NCBI GenBank assembly: GCA_964561785.1
Contig: CAZLRF010000024.1
Span: forward strand, 1-64,000
Length of the DNA stretch: 64,000 nt
Direction: 5' to 3'
DNA from: DATBSL01 sp964561785
GTDB lineage: Bacteria > Acidobacteriota > Vicinamibacteria > Fen-336
Part shown: piece after piece, positions 15,225-23,440 of the stretch
Layout: the number at the start of each line of letters is the position of its first letter
How positions within the stretch are numbered: position 1 is the stretch's first letter
The notes under the pieces: model-generated
What the model was told of the DNA's origin: nothing
Seen by the model: the letters and a program-made list of their open reading frames with translations, nothing else
The model's database searches: none
Translations under genes and position numbers: made by a program

Positions 15225-17630
15225 ATGTGGAAGGTCGGAGACCGCCTCGTGCACCGGCACAACCCCGAGCTCGGCGTCGGCCGCGTGACCGCCGTCGAGG
15301 GGCGGGTGATCACGGTGCTCTTCGCGGGCTCCGGGACGACGCTCCGGCTCGCCGGGGGCGACGGCGCCCTCCTCCCGCTCGCCGAGGGCGACGCGGGGCC
15401 CGTCGACCCCGGGGCCGACCTCGCTCTTCGCCTCGCCGCGGGCGACGTGGACCCCGTCGAGGACTTCGCGCTGCGGCTCGACGCGCTGCACCTCGCCGAG
15501 CGGCGCGAGGCCCGCGGCCTCGGCTCGTTCTTGGGGGGCCGCATCCGCCTCTTCCCGCACCAGCTCCACGCCGCGGAGCGGGCCACGGCCGCGGATCCCG
15601 TCCGCTGGCTCCTCGCCGACGAGGTGGGCCTCGGCAAGACGGTCGAGGCGTGCCTCGTCCTCAGCCGGCTCGTGCGCACCGGCCGCGCCGAGCGCTGCCT
15701 CGTCGTGGCCCCGGAGACCCTCACCGTCCAGTGGCTCGGCGAGCTGTGGCGCAAGTACCACCAGGTGTTCGTGCTCCTCGACGAGGACCGCCTCGCCGAC
15801 GTGGCGCGCGACCACGGCCCGGACTTCAACCCGTTCGACGTGCACCGCCGCGCGGTCGTGGCCCTCGAGACGCTGGTCGCGCGGCCGGCCCTCTCCGCCC
15901 GCGCGGTCGAGGCGGGGATCGACCTCGTCGTCGTGGACGAGGCGCACCGTCTGCGCCGGCCCCGCGGCCGCCCCGGCAGCCCCGCCTACCGCGCGGTCGC
16001 GCCGATCGCGGCCCTCGGCCGCCACCTCCTGCTGCTCACCGCGATCCCCCTCGACGACGACGTGCACGGCTTCTTCCGCCTCCTCCAGCTGCTGCGGCCG
16101 ACCGACTTCCCGGAGGAGAGCCTCGAGGAGCGCCTCGCCCGAAAGGAGCCGCTTCCGCCCTGCACGAGCGCCACGCGGCGGGCCGACATCGGGGGGCTCC
16201 CGCCTCGAGTCGGTGTCGCTGTCGAGAAGGAAGCCACGGCCTGGACCTCGCGGCTCGAGCTCGTCGAGCGGCTCCGCTCCGCAGAGGCGAAGCACGCCCT
16301 CTCGCGTCGCGAGAAGGCCGACCGGGTGCGCCGCGCCCTCGCCTCCGGCGCCGCGCTCGTTTCCCTCCTCGCCCGCGAGGACGAGCCGCTCGCCGCCCGC
16401 GCGCGGCGAGCCGACGCGGAGGACCCGCGGCTCGCGTGGCTCGCGCGCGAGGCCCCGGGGTGGCGCGACGCCGGGGAGAAGACGCTCGTGTTCGCCGCCC
16501 ACCGCGAGACGCTCGAGTGGCTGCGCGAGGAGCTGAGCCGTCGCGCCCAGCTCGCGAGCGGGGTCTTTCACGAGGGCCTCTCGACCGCCCGGCGCGACAT
16601 CGAGGTGGCCCGCTTCCGCCTCCCCGAGGGGCCGAGCCTGCTCGTCTCCACGGAGTGCGGGGGCGAGGGGCGCAACTTCGAGTTCTGCCGGCGGCTCGTC
16701 CTGTTCGACCTCCCGTGGAGCCCGCTCGTCGCGGAGCAGCGCATCGGACGGCTCGACCGCATCGGCCGGCGTCTGCCGGTCGAGGTGGTCCACTTCCCCC
16801 CGCCCGCGGGCATCGGGCGCGATGCCGCCCGTCTCTTCGAGGCCCTGGGGCTCTTCCGCGAGCCCCTCGCGGGCCTCGAGCCCGAGCTCGCCCGGGTCGA
16901 GGCCGCGCTCGAGCTCGCGGCGCTGTCCCCCTCGGGCACGCTCGGCGCCGAGCGCTTCGAGGCGATCGTGAAAGGCACCCGCGCGGCGCAGTCCCGGGTC
17001 CGCGAGGCCGCGTGGCGCGAGATGCACCGCGACCCCTACCGTCGAGAGGACGCGGCGGGGATCCTCGCCCGCGTCCCGGGCGACCTCGACGCCCTGAACG
17101 AGGACGTGGTGACCGCCGCGGCCGAGCGGCTCGGCCTGAGAGTCGAGCCGCACTCGGGCCACGCGTTCTCGATCGAGCTCGGCAACGAGGCGCTCGTCGA
17201 CAGCCTTCCCGGGGTCCCCGGCGGGACGGGCTTCCTCGGGACCTTCGACCGCGAGGAGGCGGTCGAGGACGAGCGGCTCGACTACTTCGCGGCCGGGCAT
17301 CCGCTCGTCGAGGGGATCCTCGCCCACCTCGACGAGTCGCCGCTCGGGCGCGTGGCGGTCCTCCACGTCCGCCTCGGAAGCGAGAGGGGCCTCGGCCTGC
17401 TCGCGCTCTACAAGGACGGCCCGGCCTTCGACGCCGTCGCGGTCGACGCCCGGGGGCGCCCGCGCCACGACTGGGCGCGGGCGCTCCGCGAGCGGCCGCT
17501 GCGGACGCGCCGCCCGAGGGCGAACGCAGTCCTCGATCCCGCCTGGCCCGAGGCCGTCGCCCGCATGGCGGCGGCCCTCGACCCGCGGCGGCGGCCCGTG
17601 GCCCTCGCCGCGATCGTGGCCGCTCCCTGA
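15225..17630 (+). CDS. rapA: RapA/HepA-like SNF2 ATPase, RNA polymerase recycling factor
   Basis: 801 residues. The N-terminal Tudor-like region (GDRLVHRHNPELGVGRV, residues 5-21, plus ITVLFAGSGTTLRLA) matches the RNA-polymerase-binding part of RapA. Helicase motifs follow: Walker A DEVGLGKT (~131-138), DEAH (VVVDEAHRLR, ~235), motif III-like LLLTAIP, and motif VI QRIGRLDRIGR. The C-terminal part (GFLGTFDREEAVEDERLDYFAAGHPL region) resembles the RapA C-terminal domain. E. coli RapA, about 968 residues, frees stalled RNA polymerase using ATP. This version is shorter, losing spacer segments. It is monocistronic and converges on the FKBP gene. Confidence 0.85.
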   Translation: MWKVGDRLVHRHNPELGVGRVTAVEGRVITVLFAGSGTTLRLAGGDGALLPLAEGDAGPVDPGADLALRLAAGDVDPVEDFALRLDALHLAERREARGLGSFLGGRIRLFPHQLHAAERATAADPVRWLLADEVGLGKTVEACLVLSRLVRTGRAERCLVVAPETLTVQWLGELWRKYHQVFVLLDEDRLADVARDHGPDFNPFDVHRRAVVALETLVARPALSARAVEAGIDLVVVDEAHRLRRPRGRPGSPAYRAVAPIAALGRHLLLLTAIPLDDDVHGFFRLLQLLRPTDFPEESLEERLARKEPLPPCTSATRRADIGGLPPRVGVAVEKEATAWTSRLELVERLRSAEAKHALSRREKADRVRRALASGAALVSLLAREDEPLAARARRADAEDPRLAWLAREAPGWRDAGEKTLVFAAHRETLEWLREELSRRAQLASGVFHEGLSTARRDIEVARFRLPEGPSLLVSTECGGEGRNFEFCRRLVLFDLPWSPLVAEQRIGRLDRIGRRLPVEVVHFPPPAGIGRDAARLFEALGLFREPLAGLEPELARVEAALELAALSPSGTLGAERFEAIVKGTRAAQSRVREAAWREMHRDPYRREDAAGILARVPGDLDALNEDVVTAAAERLGLRVEPHSGHAFSIELGNEALVDSLPGVPGGTGFLGTFDREEAVEDERLDYFAAGHPLVEGILAHLDESPLGRVAVLHVRLGSERGLGLLALYKDGPAFDAVAVDARGRPRHDWARALRERPLRTRRPRANAVLDPAWPEAVARMAAALDPRRRPVALAAIVAAP

Positions 17631-17634
17631 GCCG

Positions 17635-18042
17635 CTACTTCCCGGCGATCGAGAGCAGCTCGATCTCGAACACCAGCGTCGCGTTCGGGGGGATGGGCCC
17701 CTGCCCCCGGCTTCCGTAGGCGAGCTCGGGCGGGATCGTCAGGCGGCGCTTGCCCCCGACCCGCATGCCGGGGACGCCCTGGTCCCAGCCCGCGATGACC
17801 TGGCCCGCCCCGAGCCGGAACACGAAGGGCTGGTTGCGGTCGTAGGAGCTGTCGAACTTCTGCCCGTTCGTGAAGGTCCCGACGTAGTGCACGGTCACCG
17901 TGTCGCCCGAGGCGGCGGTCGCGCCGGTCCCGGTGACGAGGTCGACGGAGACGAGCGTGCCCCCGCCGGAGGGGCCGGTGCCGGAGTCGCCGCCGCACGC
18001 GGCGAGGGAGAGCAGGATGAGAGCAGGGAGCCAGCGGTTCAA
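17635..18042 (-). CDS. FKBP-type peptidyl-prolyl isomerase lipoprotein
   Basis: 135 residues. The start is TTG 18042, fixed by a strong GAGGAGGA 6 bases upstream and by the lipoprotein signal that begins there (LNRWLPALILLSLAAC, lipobox Cys16). The FKBP domain (about 30-135) shows the active-site set: VTVHYVGTF, G-x-KFDSSYDR, VIAGWDQGVPGM, PPELAYGSRG and LVFEIELLSI. It would be anchored in the periplasm and speed proline isomerisation. It ends 4 bases from the convergent RapA gene. Confidence 0.9.
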   Translation of the reverse strand: MNRWLPALILLSLAACGGDSGTGPSGGGTLVSVDLVTGTGATAASGDTVTVHYVGTFTNGQKFDSSYDRNQPFVFRLGAGQVIAGWDQGVPGMRVGGKRRLTIPPELAYGSRGQGPIPPNATLVFEIELLSIAGK

Positions 18043-18088
18043 GCGGAGTCCTCCTCGGTCAAAGCCCCATCGTAGCGGATAATCGCCC

Positions 18089-19074
18089 GTGGCTTCGCGC
18101 GCCTCCCGCGCCCTCGTCGCGCTGGGGTTCCTCGCGTTCGTGAGCCTCGGCCTGCCGGACGGTGTGCTCGGGGTGGCGTGGCCCTCCCTGCGCCGCGCCT
18201 TCGGCCGCCCGATCGACCAGCTCGGCCTGATCCTCCTCGCGACCACGGCGGGCTACCTCGCCTCGAGCTTCGCCGCGGGGGCCGTCCTCGCCCGCACGTC
18301 GCTCGGCCGGCTCCTCGTCGCGAGCAGCCTCCTCGTGGCCGCGAGCGCCGCGGCGTGGGCGGCGACGCCCTGGTGGCCTCCGGTCCTCGTCGGCGCGCTC
18401 CTCGCCGGCCTCGGCGCCGGCGCGATCGACGCCGGCATCAACGCCTTCGCCGCCGCGCGCTTCGGCCCGCGCGTCGTGACCTGGCTGCACGCCTGCTGGG
18501 GTCTCGGCGCGATGGCCGGCCCGGCCGCGATGACCGCCCTGCTCGCGAGCGGCGCGAGCTGGCGCGCGGGCTACGCGCTGCTCGCGGCGACGCTCGTCGC
18601 CATGGCCCTGGCCTTCTCCCTGACCCTCGGCCTGTGGTCGCTGTCGGCGGGGGCGGCAGCGACGCCTGTGCCCGCGGCCGGCCTGCGCGACGCGCTCGGC
18701 TCGTCCCGCGTCCGCACCAACGCCCTGCTGTTCTTCCTCTACGCCGGCACCGAGGCCACCGCCGGCCAGTGGGCCTACTCGCTCCTCACGGAGTCGCGGG
18801 GATGGGTGCCGGCCGCCGCCGGCGCAGCCGCCTCGGCCTGCTGCTCGCCCCGATCTTCCCCCTCCTGATCGCGGAGACTCCGTCGCGCGTCGGCCCGCGC
18901 CACGCGGCCCACGCGATCGGATTCCAGGTGGCGGCGGCGACGCTCGGCGCGGGCATCCTGCCCGCCCTCGCCGGCCGCCTCGCCCGCGAGACGTCCCTCG
19001 AGGCGATCGGCCCGTTCCTCCTCGGCACGACCCTGCTCCTCCTGGTCCTGCACGAGCGCGGCGCGCGCGGCTGA
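18089..19074 (+). pseudogene. MFS transporter with internal deletion and frameshift
   Basis: A GTG start (18089) opens a 12-helix major facilitator frame: GFLAFVSLGLPDGVLGVAW and the following six helices look normal. After SLLTESRGWVPAAAGAAAS (to about 18835) the frame is lost. The protein resumes in another frame (LGLLLAPIFPLLIAETPSR, then AAHAIGFQVAAATLGAG) and ends at 19074. In intact relatives about 45-70 residues, roughly helices 8-10, lie between these two parts, so a stretch is missing as well as the frame. Either the gene is dead or the assembly collapsed a GC-rich segment. The divergent FKBP gene begins 46 bases upstream. Confidence 0.75.
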
Positions 19075-19098
19075 CCGCGGTGGGCCGCGGCCGCGTGC

Positions 19099-19104
19099 TA
19101 TGCT
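19099..19104 (+). promoter_or_regulatory. -10-like hexamer TATGCT upstream of mgtE
   Basis: TATGCT lies 28 bases before the mgtE ATG, immediately after the end of the broken MFS gene, suggesting mgtE has its own promoter. No clear -35 is visible. Confidence 0.3.
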
Positions 19105-19132
19105 CCGCGAGCTCATCCCCGCCCGAGGTCCC

Positions 19133-20362
19133 ATGGATCGAGACGCCCCCGCGAACGCCCCCGCACCGTCGCTCGACACGATCGCCACGGACGCCGCGAC
19201 CCTCGCTCCCGCCGAGGCCGCCCAGCTGCTGTCCCTCCTCCCCGACACCGAGCTCGCCACCGTCCTGCGGGCGCTCGGCCCCGCGCACGCCGAGGACGTG
19301 CTCGTCGCGCTCGGCGAGGAGCGGCGGCGGGCGGTCCTCGCCGCCGCGCCGCCCGACGAGGGCCGGCAGTGGGCCCGCAACCTCACGTACCCCGAGGACT
19401 CGGTCGGCCGCATCATGGAGCCGCCCCACGCCGTCTTTCCCCCCGGCCTGACCGTGGCCGAGACGATCGAGCGCATCCGCGAGCTCGCGAAGAGCACGCT
19501 CGTGACCTATGGCTTCGTGGTCGGCGAGGCGGGGACGCTCCTCGGGGTCGTGGCGATGCGCGACCTGCTCCTCGCCGGCCGGGACGACCGCCTCGAGGCG
19601 GTCATGCTGCGCCAGCCCTTCGCGCTGCGCCCCGAGACCCCGCTCCTCGAGGCCGCGCGGCTCGTCGTCGCGCGCCACTTCCCGGTCTACCCGGTGTGCG
19701 ACGCCTCCTCTCGCCTCGTCGGGATCGTGCGGGGCCGCACCCTCTTCGAGGAGCAGGCCCTCGAGATCAGCGCCCAGGCCGGGACGATGGTCGGCGTCGA
19801 GAAGGAGGAGCGGCTCTCGACCCCGTGGCCGCGCAGCCTCCGCTTCCGCCATCCCTGGCTGCAGCTCAACCTCCTCACCGCGTTCGTGGCCGCCGCGGTG
19901 GTCGGCGCCTTCCAGGGCACGATCGACCGGCTCGTGGTTCTCGCCGTGTTCCTGCCCGTCCTCGCCGGCCAGTCCGGCAACACCGGCTGCCAGGCCCTCG
20001 CGGTGACCTTGCGCGGGCTCACCCTCGGCGAGCTGCGCCACGGGGAAGGCCGGCGGCTCGTGTTCAAGGAGGGACTCCTCGGCCTGCTGAACGGGGCCCT
20101 CGTGGGCGTGTCGGCCGCGATCGGCATGTACGTCGTGGCGCGTGCACAGGCGAACCCGCAGGCCGGCCTCCTCGCCTTCGTCGTCCTGCTGGCCATGATC
20201 GGCAGCTGCGTCGTGAGCGGCCTCGCGGGGGCCCTCATCCCCCTGACCCTCCGGCGCCTGGGCGCCGACCCCGCCACCGCCTCGAGCATCTTCCTCACGA
20301 CCGCCACCGACGTGGCGAGCATGGGCCTCTTCCTCGGCCTCGCGACCCTCATCGTGCGCTGA
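19133..20362 (+). CDS. mgtE: MgtE-type magnesium transporter
   Basis: 409 residues. An MgtE N-domain (about 20-95, with a short superhelix LLPDTELATVLRAL) is followed by two CBS domains (about 100-225, with PEDSVGRIM and the VVAMRDLLLAGRD and VGIVRGRTLFEEQ ends) and five transmembrane helices (about 255-409). Transport signatures are clear: FLPVLAGQSGNTGCQALAV in the pore helix and FLTTATDVASMGLFLGLA at the end. The family is a Mg2+ channel gated by Mg2+ binding at the CBS/N domains. The ATG at 19133 has GAGG upstream. It is slightly shorter than the usual 450 residues, mainly in the N-domain. Confidence 0.93.
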   Translation: MDRDAPANAPAPSLDTIATDAATLAPAEAAQLLSLLPDTELATVLRALGPAHAEDVLVALGEERRRAVLAAAPPDEGRQWARNLTYPEDSVGRIMEPPHAVFPPGLTVAETIERIRELAKSTLVTYGFVVGEAGTLLGVVAMRDLLLAGRDDRLEAVMLRQPFALRPETPLLEAARLVVARHFPVYPVCDASSRLVGIVRGRTLFEEQALEISAQAGTMVGVEKEERLSTPWPRSLRFRHPWLQLNLLTAFVAAAVVGAFQGTIDRLVVLAVFLPVLAGQSGNTGCQALAVTLRGLTLGELRHGEGRRLVFKEGLLGLLNGALVGVSAAIGMYVVARAQANPQAGLLAFVVLLAMIGSCVVSGLAGALIPLTLRRLGADPATASSIFLTTATDVASMGLFLGLATLIVR

Positions 20363-20413
20363 GCGCCGGGTGACGGGTGCCGCCCGACCCCGGGCCGCGC
20401 TGTCCTCTCCCCG

Positions 20414-20444
20414 GCCGGCCCTGTCCTCGGAACGGACAGCCGGC
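20414..20444 (+). terminator. Inverted repeat downstream of mgtE
   Basis: GCCGGCCCTGTCC (20414-20426) pairs with GGACAGCCGGC (20434-20444), leaving one bulged C and a 7-base loop. It lies about 50 bases after the mgtE stop and upstream of the zinc-ribbon gene's promoter, so it is probably the mgtE terminator. The rest of 20363-20627 shows only the -10-like TAGAAT at 20506-20511. Confidence 0.45.
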
Positions 20445-20505
20445 GGCCCCTCACGTCGCCAGGCCGGCGCGGGGGGGTCTCGTCAGGGGAGCCTTAGTCC
20501 CGTCG

Positions 20506-20511
20506 TAGAAT
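20506..20511 (+). promoter_or_regulatory. -10-like hexamer TAGAAT before the zinc-ribbon gene
   Basis: TAGAAT lies about 115 bases before the ATG at 20628, leaving an unusually long leader for this window. The leader has no evident riboswitch fold but is somewhat less GC-rich around 20510-20580. Confidence 0.3.
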
Positions 20512-20627
20512 GCACTTACGCCAGGCTGGAAAAAGAACGTGTCGCAAGGGCGGCCTGGCGAACCTTTTGCCCCTTCATGTCGTCGGACAAGGTGGAGCGG
20601 CCGGACCGCTCCCGGGAAGGAGACGAC

Positions 20628-20831
20628 ATGGGCACCAGCATCGCGGCCGTCGCCCTTCGGGCACGTTGCCCCCTCTGCGGGTCGCCCGTGCTCTCCATCG
20701 GCCCCCAGGGCCACGTGCTCGACGAGGACCTCCACCCCATCCCCCTCGGCGACGATTTCGGGCGCGGCTACACCGTCTGCGACGACTGCGCGGTCCTCGC
20801 CAACCTGCCGAGCAGCCTGACCCTCAACTGA
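20628..20831 (+). CDS. Small zinc-ribbon protein, 67 aa
   Basis: A 67-residue protein with two Cys pairs, CPLC (residues 14-17) and CDDC (about 51-54), spaced to bind one zinc ion as a treble-clef or ribbon. Between them is a conserved-looking turn (GHVLDEDLHPIPLGDDFGRGY). GGGAAGGAG directly precedes the ATG, supporting the start. The function is unknown. Its high-quality ribosome site and own promoter suggest a real, well-expressed gene. Confidence 0.7.
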   Translation: MGTSIAAVALRARCPLCGSPVLSIGPQGHVLDEDLHPIPLGDDFGRGYTVCDDCAVLANLPSSLTLN

Positions 20832-20956
20832 CGCGCTTTTCGCCTTGACGGCCGGCGCCGCGCGGCGCACACTTCGCCAGCCGTCGTCGTACGAACTTCC
20901 GGGGCTGGGCTCCTCGCCGGGCCGGCACCCAATCCAGCAGAGTGGAGGGACAGCGC

Positions 20957-21268
20957 ATGCAGGACGAACCCACTTCGCCGGGGGCCGAGGCCCCCAAGCC
21001 CGAGCCGACCGTGGCCAACGCGATCCAGGAGGCCAAGGAGGCGTTCGCGGCCGCCGGCAGCGTCATCGGCGCCAACGTGGGCAAGGCCGTGAAGAAGGTC
21101 AAGAGGGTGGTCAAGAAGGCGGTCAAGAAGGCCAGGCCCGCGAAGAAGAAGGTCGCGAAGAAGCCCGCGAAGAAGAAGGTCGCGAGAAAGCCCGCGAAGA
21201 AGACGGCCAAGAAGAGGGCCGCGAAGAAGCCGGTCCGCAGGGCCGCGAGGAAGGCGAAGAAGCGCTAG
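20957..21268 (+). CDS. Histone H1-like Lys/Ala-rich DNA-binding protein
   Basis: 103 residues. Residues 1-40 are neutral to acidic and helical (ANAIQEAKEAFAAAGSVIGANV). From about residue 43 to the end the protein is a run of Lys-, Ala- and Pro-rich repeats (KKVAKKPAKKKVARKPAKK type), as in the C-terminal tail of eukaryotic H1 and bacterial nucleoid proteins such as HctB or AlgP. It should bind DNA or RNA without sequence preference and compact it. ATG 20957 follows GGAGGGA by 6 bases; a GTG at 20942 is less likely. Confidence 0.8.
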   Translation: MQDEPTSPGAEAPKPEPTVANAIQEAKEAFAAAGSVIGANVGKAVKKVKRVVKKAVKKARPAKKKVAKKPAKKKVARKPAKKTAKKRAAKKPVRRAARKAKKR

Positions 21269-21294
21269 TCGGCTCCGGGTCGCCGGCGGACCGG

Positions 21295-21318
21295 GGGGGC
21301 GCGACGCTCGCGTCCCCC
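21295..21318. terminator. Bidirectional hairpin between convergent genes
   Basis: GGGGGCGCGA (21295-21304) pairs with TCGCGTCCCCC (21308-21318), with one bulged T and a 3-base loop, followed by TTCTTC on the plus strand. It sits between the H1-like gene and the convergent dehydrogenase gene and can serve both. Confidence 0.6.
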
Positions 21319-21322
21319 TTCT

Positions 21323-22390
21323 TCATTCTGAGCCCTCCCGGGCCTCGGGGAGGATGGCCGTCTTCAGCCCCTCTCCCCCGTGCGCGAGCTCGCGCAGGAC
21401 CTCCGGCAGCCGCTCGAGGGGGGCCTCGCCCGTGACGAAGGCAGAGGCGTCGATCCTCCGCTCGGCGATCAGCCGGAACGCCTTGCGGATGCTCTCGGGC
21501 GTGTGGTGGAAAGTCGACTTGATCGTCAGCTCCTGGTAGTGCAGGCGCTGCATGTCGATCCGGATCCGGGTGTCGGCGGGACAGCCCGCGAACAGGTTCA
21601 CGACCCCGCCCTTGCGGACCGACATCACCGCGGCCTCGCACGTCTCGGGCAGGCCGACCGCCTCCACCACCACGTCGGCCCCCTCCCCGCCGTGGGCCCG
21701 GCGCAGGAGCTCCGCCACGTCCGCGTCGGGTCGAGCCACGATCGTCTCCTCGGCCCCCAGAGCGCGGGCCCGGGCGAGACGGCCCGCGTTGCGCCCGACG
21801 GCAGTCACGCGAGCCCCGCGCAGGCGCGAGAGCGCCACGAACATGAGGCCGATCGGCCCCGCCCCGAGGACCACGACGGTCTGGCCCTCGGAGATCCAGC
21901 TCTCCTCGACTCCCCGAACGACGCAGGCGAGCGGCTCGACGAGGGCGGCGTGGCGGAACTCGAGGCCCGGCTCGAGGACGAGCAGGTTCTGCCTCACGAT
22001 CCGCTCGGGGATCCGCGCCAGCTCGGCGTAGGCCCCGTTCCAGAACAGGAGGTCGTCGCACAGGCTCGGGGTCCCGCGCCGGCAGTAGGGGCACTCGCCG
22101 CAGGGCGCGGAGTTGGCCACGGCCACCCGGTCGCCGGGGGCGATCCCGACGACGCCGGGCCCGACCGCCTCGACGATCCCCGCCGCCTCGTGCCCGAACA
22201 CCGCCGGGGGGCGGATCATCCGGGCGTGGTACCCCCGGCGGAACACCTTCACGTCGGTCCCGCACGTCAGCGCGGCCTTCGTGCGCAGGAGCACGTCGCC
22301 CGGCTCGAGGCGGGGCACGTCCACCGACTCGATCCGCACGTCCTCGCGCCCGTGGAGCACCGCGGCCCGCATCCGCCGGGGCGCGCTCAC
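21323..22390 (-). CDS. Zinc-dependent medium-chain dehydrogenase (second copy)
   Basis: 355 residues. It is a Zn-MDR with the catalytic-zinc Cys in LTCGTDVKVF (about residue 43), GHEAAG around the His ligand, and the structural-zinc tetrad CGECPYCRRGTPSLC (about 97-111). The NAD site is VVVLGAGPIGL (about 173-183). It is closest in style to sorbitol, threonine or other polyol dehydrogenases. The GTG start at 22390 overlaps the stop of the upstream dehydrogenase (GTGA), so the pair is translationally coupled. The likely substrate is a sugar alcohol or hydroxy acid; this is inference. Confidence 0.85.
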   Translation of the reverse strand: MSAPRRMRAAVLHGREDVRIESVDVPRLEPGDVLLRTKAALTCGTDVKVFRRGYHARMIRPPAVFGHEAAGIVEAVGPGVVGIAPGDRVAVANSAPCGECPYCRRGTPSLCDDLLFWNGAYAELARIPERIVRQNLLVLEPGLEFRHAALVEPLACVVRGVEESWISEGQTVVVLGAGPIGLMFVALSRLRGARVTAVGRNAGRLARARALGAEETIVARPDADVAELLRRAHGGEGADVVVEAVGLPETCEAAVMSVRKGGVVNLFAGCPADTRIRIDMQRLHYQELTIKSTFHHTPESIRKAFRLIAERRIDASAFVTGEAPLERLPEVLRELAHGGEGLKTAILPEAREGSE

Positions 22391-23436
22391 CGGGTCGCCC
22401 CCTGCAGGACGACCTTGAGCGTCCCCGGCCGCGGGCGCCGCGCGAGGTCGAAGGCCTCGAGGGCGCGATCCATCGGGAGGCGGTGGCTCACCAGCTCGCG
22501 CACCCTCACGCGGCGGGAGAAGACGAGCTCCGCCGCCTCCTCCTGCAGCTCGATCGACGAGCTGTAGGCGGTGAGGAGGTCCTTCTCGGCGGAGGTGAGC
22601 AGGCCGAGGTCCACCACCGCGTTCTCCCCCCGCGACGTCGCGGCGAAGGACAGGACGCGCCCCCCCGGCCGCGCGGCCTCGACCGCCTGGCCGAGGGCGC
22701 CCTCGCCCGTGGCCGCCACCAGGGCGACGTCGGCGCCGCGGCCCGCGGTGCGCGCGCGGACCTCGCCGGGCACGTCGCCCGCCGGGTCGAGGACCGCGCT
22801 CATGCCGAGCGAAGCGGCGAGGGCACGCCTCTGCGGGAGCGAGTCGGAGACGATCGCCTCTGCGCCCTCGCACCGGGCGATCTGCGCCAGGAGCAGGCCG
22901 ATCGGGCCCGCGCCCACGACGAGCACCGTCTCGCCCGCGAGGACGCGCGCCTTGCGCACCGCCTTGAGGCACGTGTTCACGGGCTCGACGAAGGCAGCCT
23001 CCTCGGGGAGGACGCCTTCGGGCACTCGGACGACGCCCCGGTCCACGATCCAGTCCATCGCCTTCACGTACTCGGCGTAGCCCCCGCCCGCCGGCTCGAA
23101 CCCCGCGGTGGTGCCGTTCCGCTTGTAGCCCGGGCACTGCGCGAAGAGCCGGCGCTCGCAGTAGAAGCAGGCGCCGCACGGCACGTGGTGGTGGACGACG
23201 ACCCGCTCGCCCTCGCGCCATCCCCTCGTGCCCGGGCCGAGGCCAGCCACCGTGCCCGCGATCTCGTGGCCGAAGACCCGCGGCCCGGGGAGCAGGCCCT
23301 TCTCGATCTTCTTGATGTCGGTCGGGCAGATCCCGCACGCGTCGACCCGCACGAGCATCTCCCCCGGCCCCGGCTCGGGAACGGGGACCTCCTCGAGCCG
23401 GATGTCTCCCGCCCCGTGGTACACGACCGCCTTCAT
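22387..23436 (-). CDS. Zinc-dependent medium-chain dehydrogenase (first copy)
   Basis: 349 residues, paralogous in layout to the gene after it. The catalytic-zinc Cys is in DACGICPTDIKKIE (about 34-46), GHEIAG carries the His/Glu ligands, and CGACFYCERRLFAQC (about 89-103) holds the structural zinc. The NAD motif is VLVVGAGPIGLL. It starts 4 bases after the proline dehydrogenase stop and overlaps the second dehydrogenase, making a queF-putA-MDR-MDR operon. Whether the two enzymes form a heteromer or act in series cannot be told. Confidence 0.85.
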   Translation of the reverse strand: MKAVVYHGAGDIRLEEVPVPEPGPGEMLVRVDACGICPTDIKKIEKGLLPGPRVFGHEIAGTVAGLGPGTRGWREGERVVVHHHVPCGACFYCERRLFAQCPGYKRNGTTAGFEPAGGGYAEYVKAMDWIVDRGVVRVPEGVLPEEAAFVEPVNTCLKAVRKARVLAGETVLVVGAGPIGLLLAQIARCEGAEAIVSDSLPQRRALAASLGMSAVLDPAGDVPGEVRARTAGRGADVALVAATGEGALGQAVEAARPGGRVLSFAATSRGENAVVDLGLLTSAEKDLLTAYSSSIELQEEAAELVFSRRVRVRELVSHRLPMDRALEAFDLARRPRPGTLKVVLQGATR

Positions 23437-23440
23437 GCTC

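Noticed and set aside
14721..17468. A minus-strand frame of about 900 codons opposite the RapA-like gene
   Set aside because: Glu/Arg/Gly-rich shadow; the plus-strand helicase motifs are intact.
20628..20900. Possible selenoprotein read-through of the TGA ending the small zinc-ribbon gene
   Set aside because: The sequence after the TGA is not domain-like, has no SECIS-type hairpin directly downstream, and the protein is complete at 67 residues.
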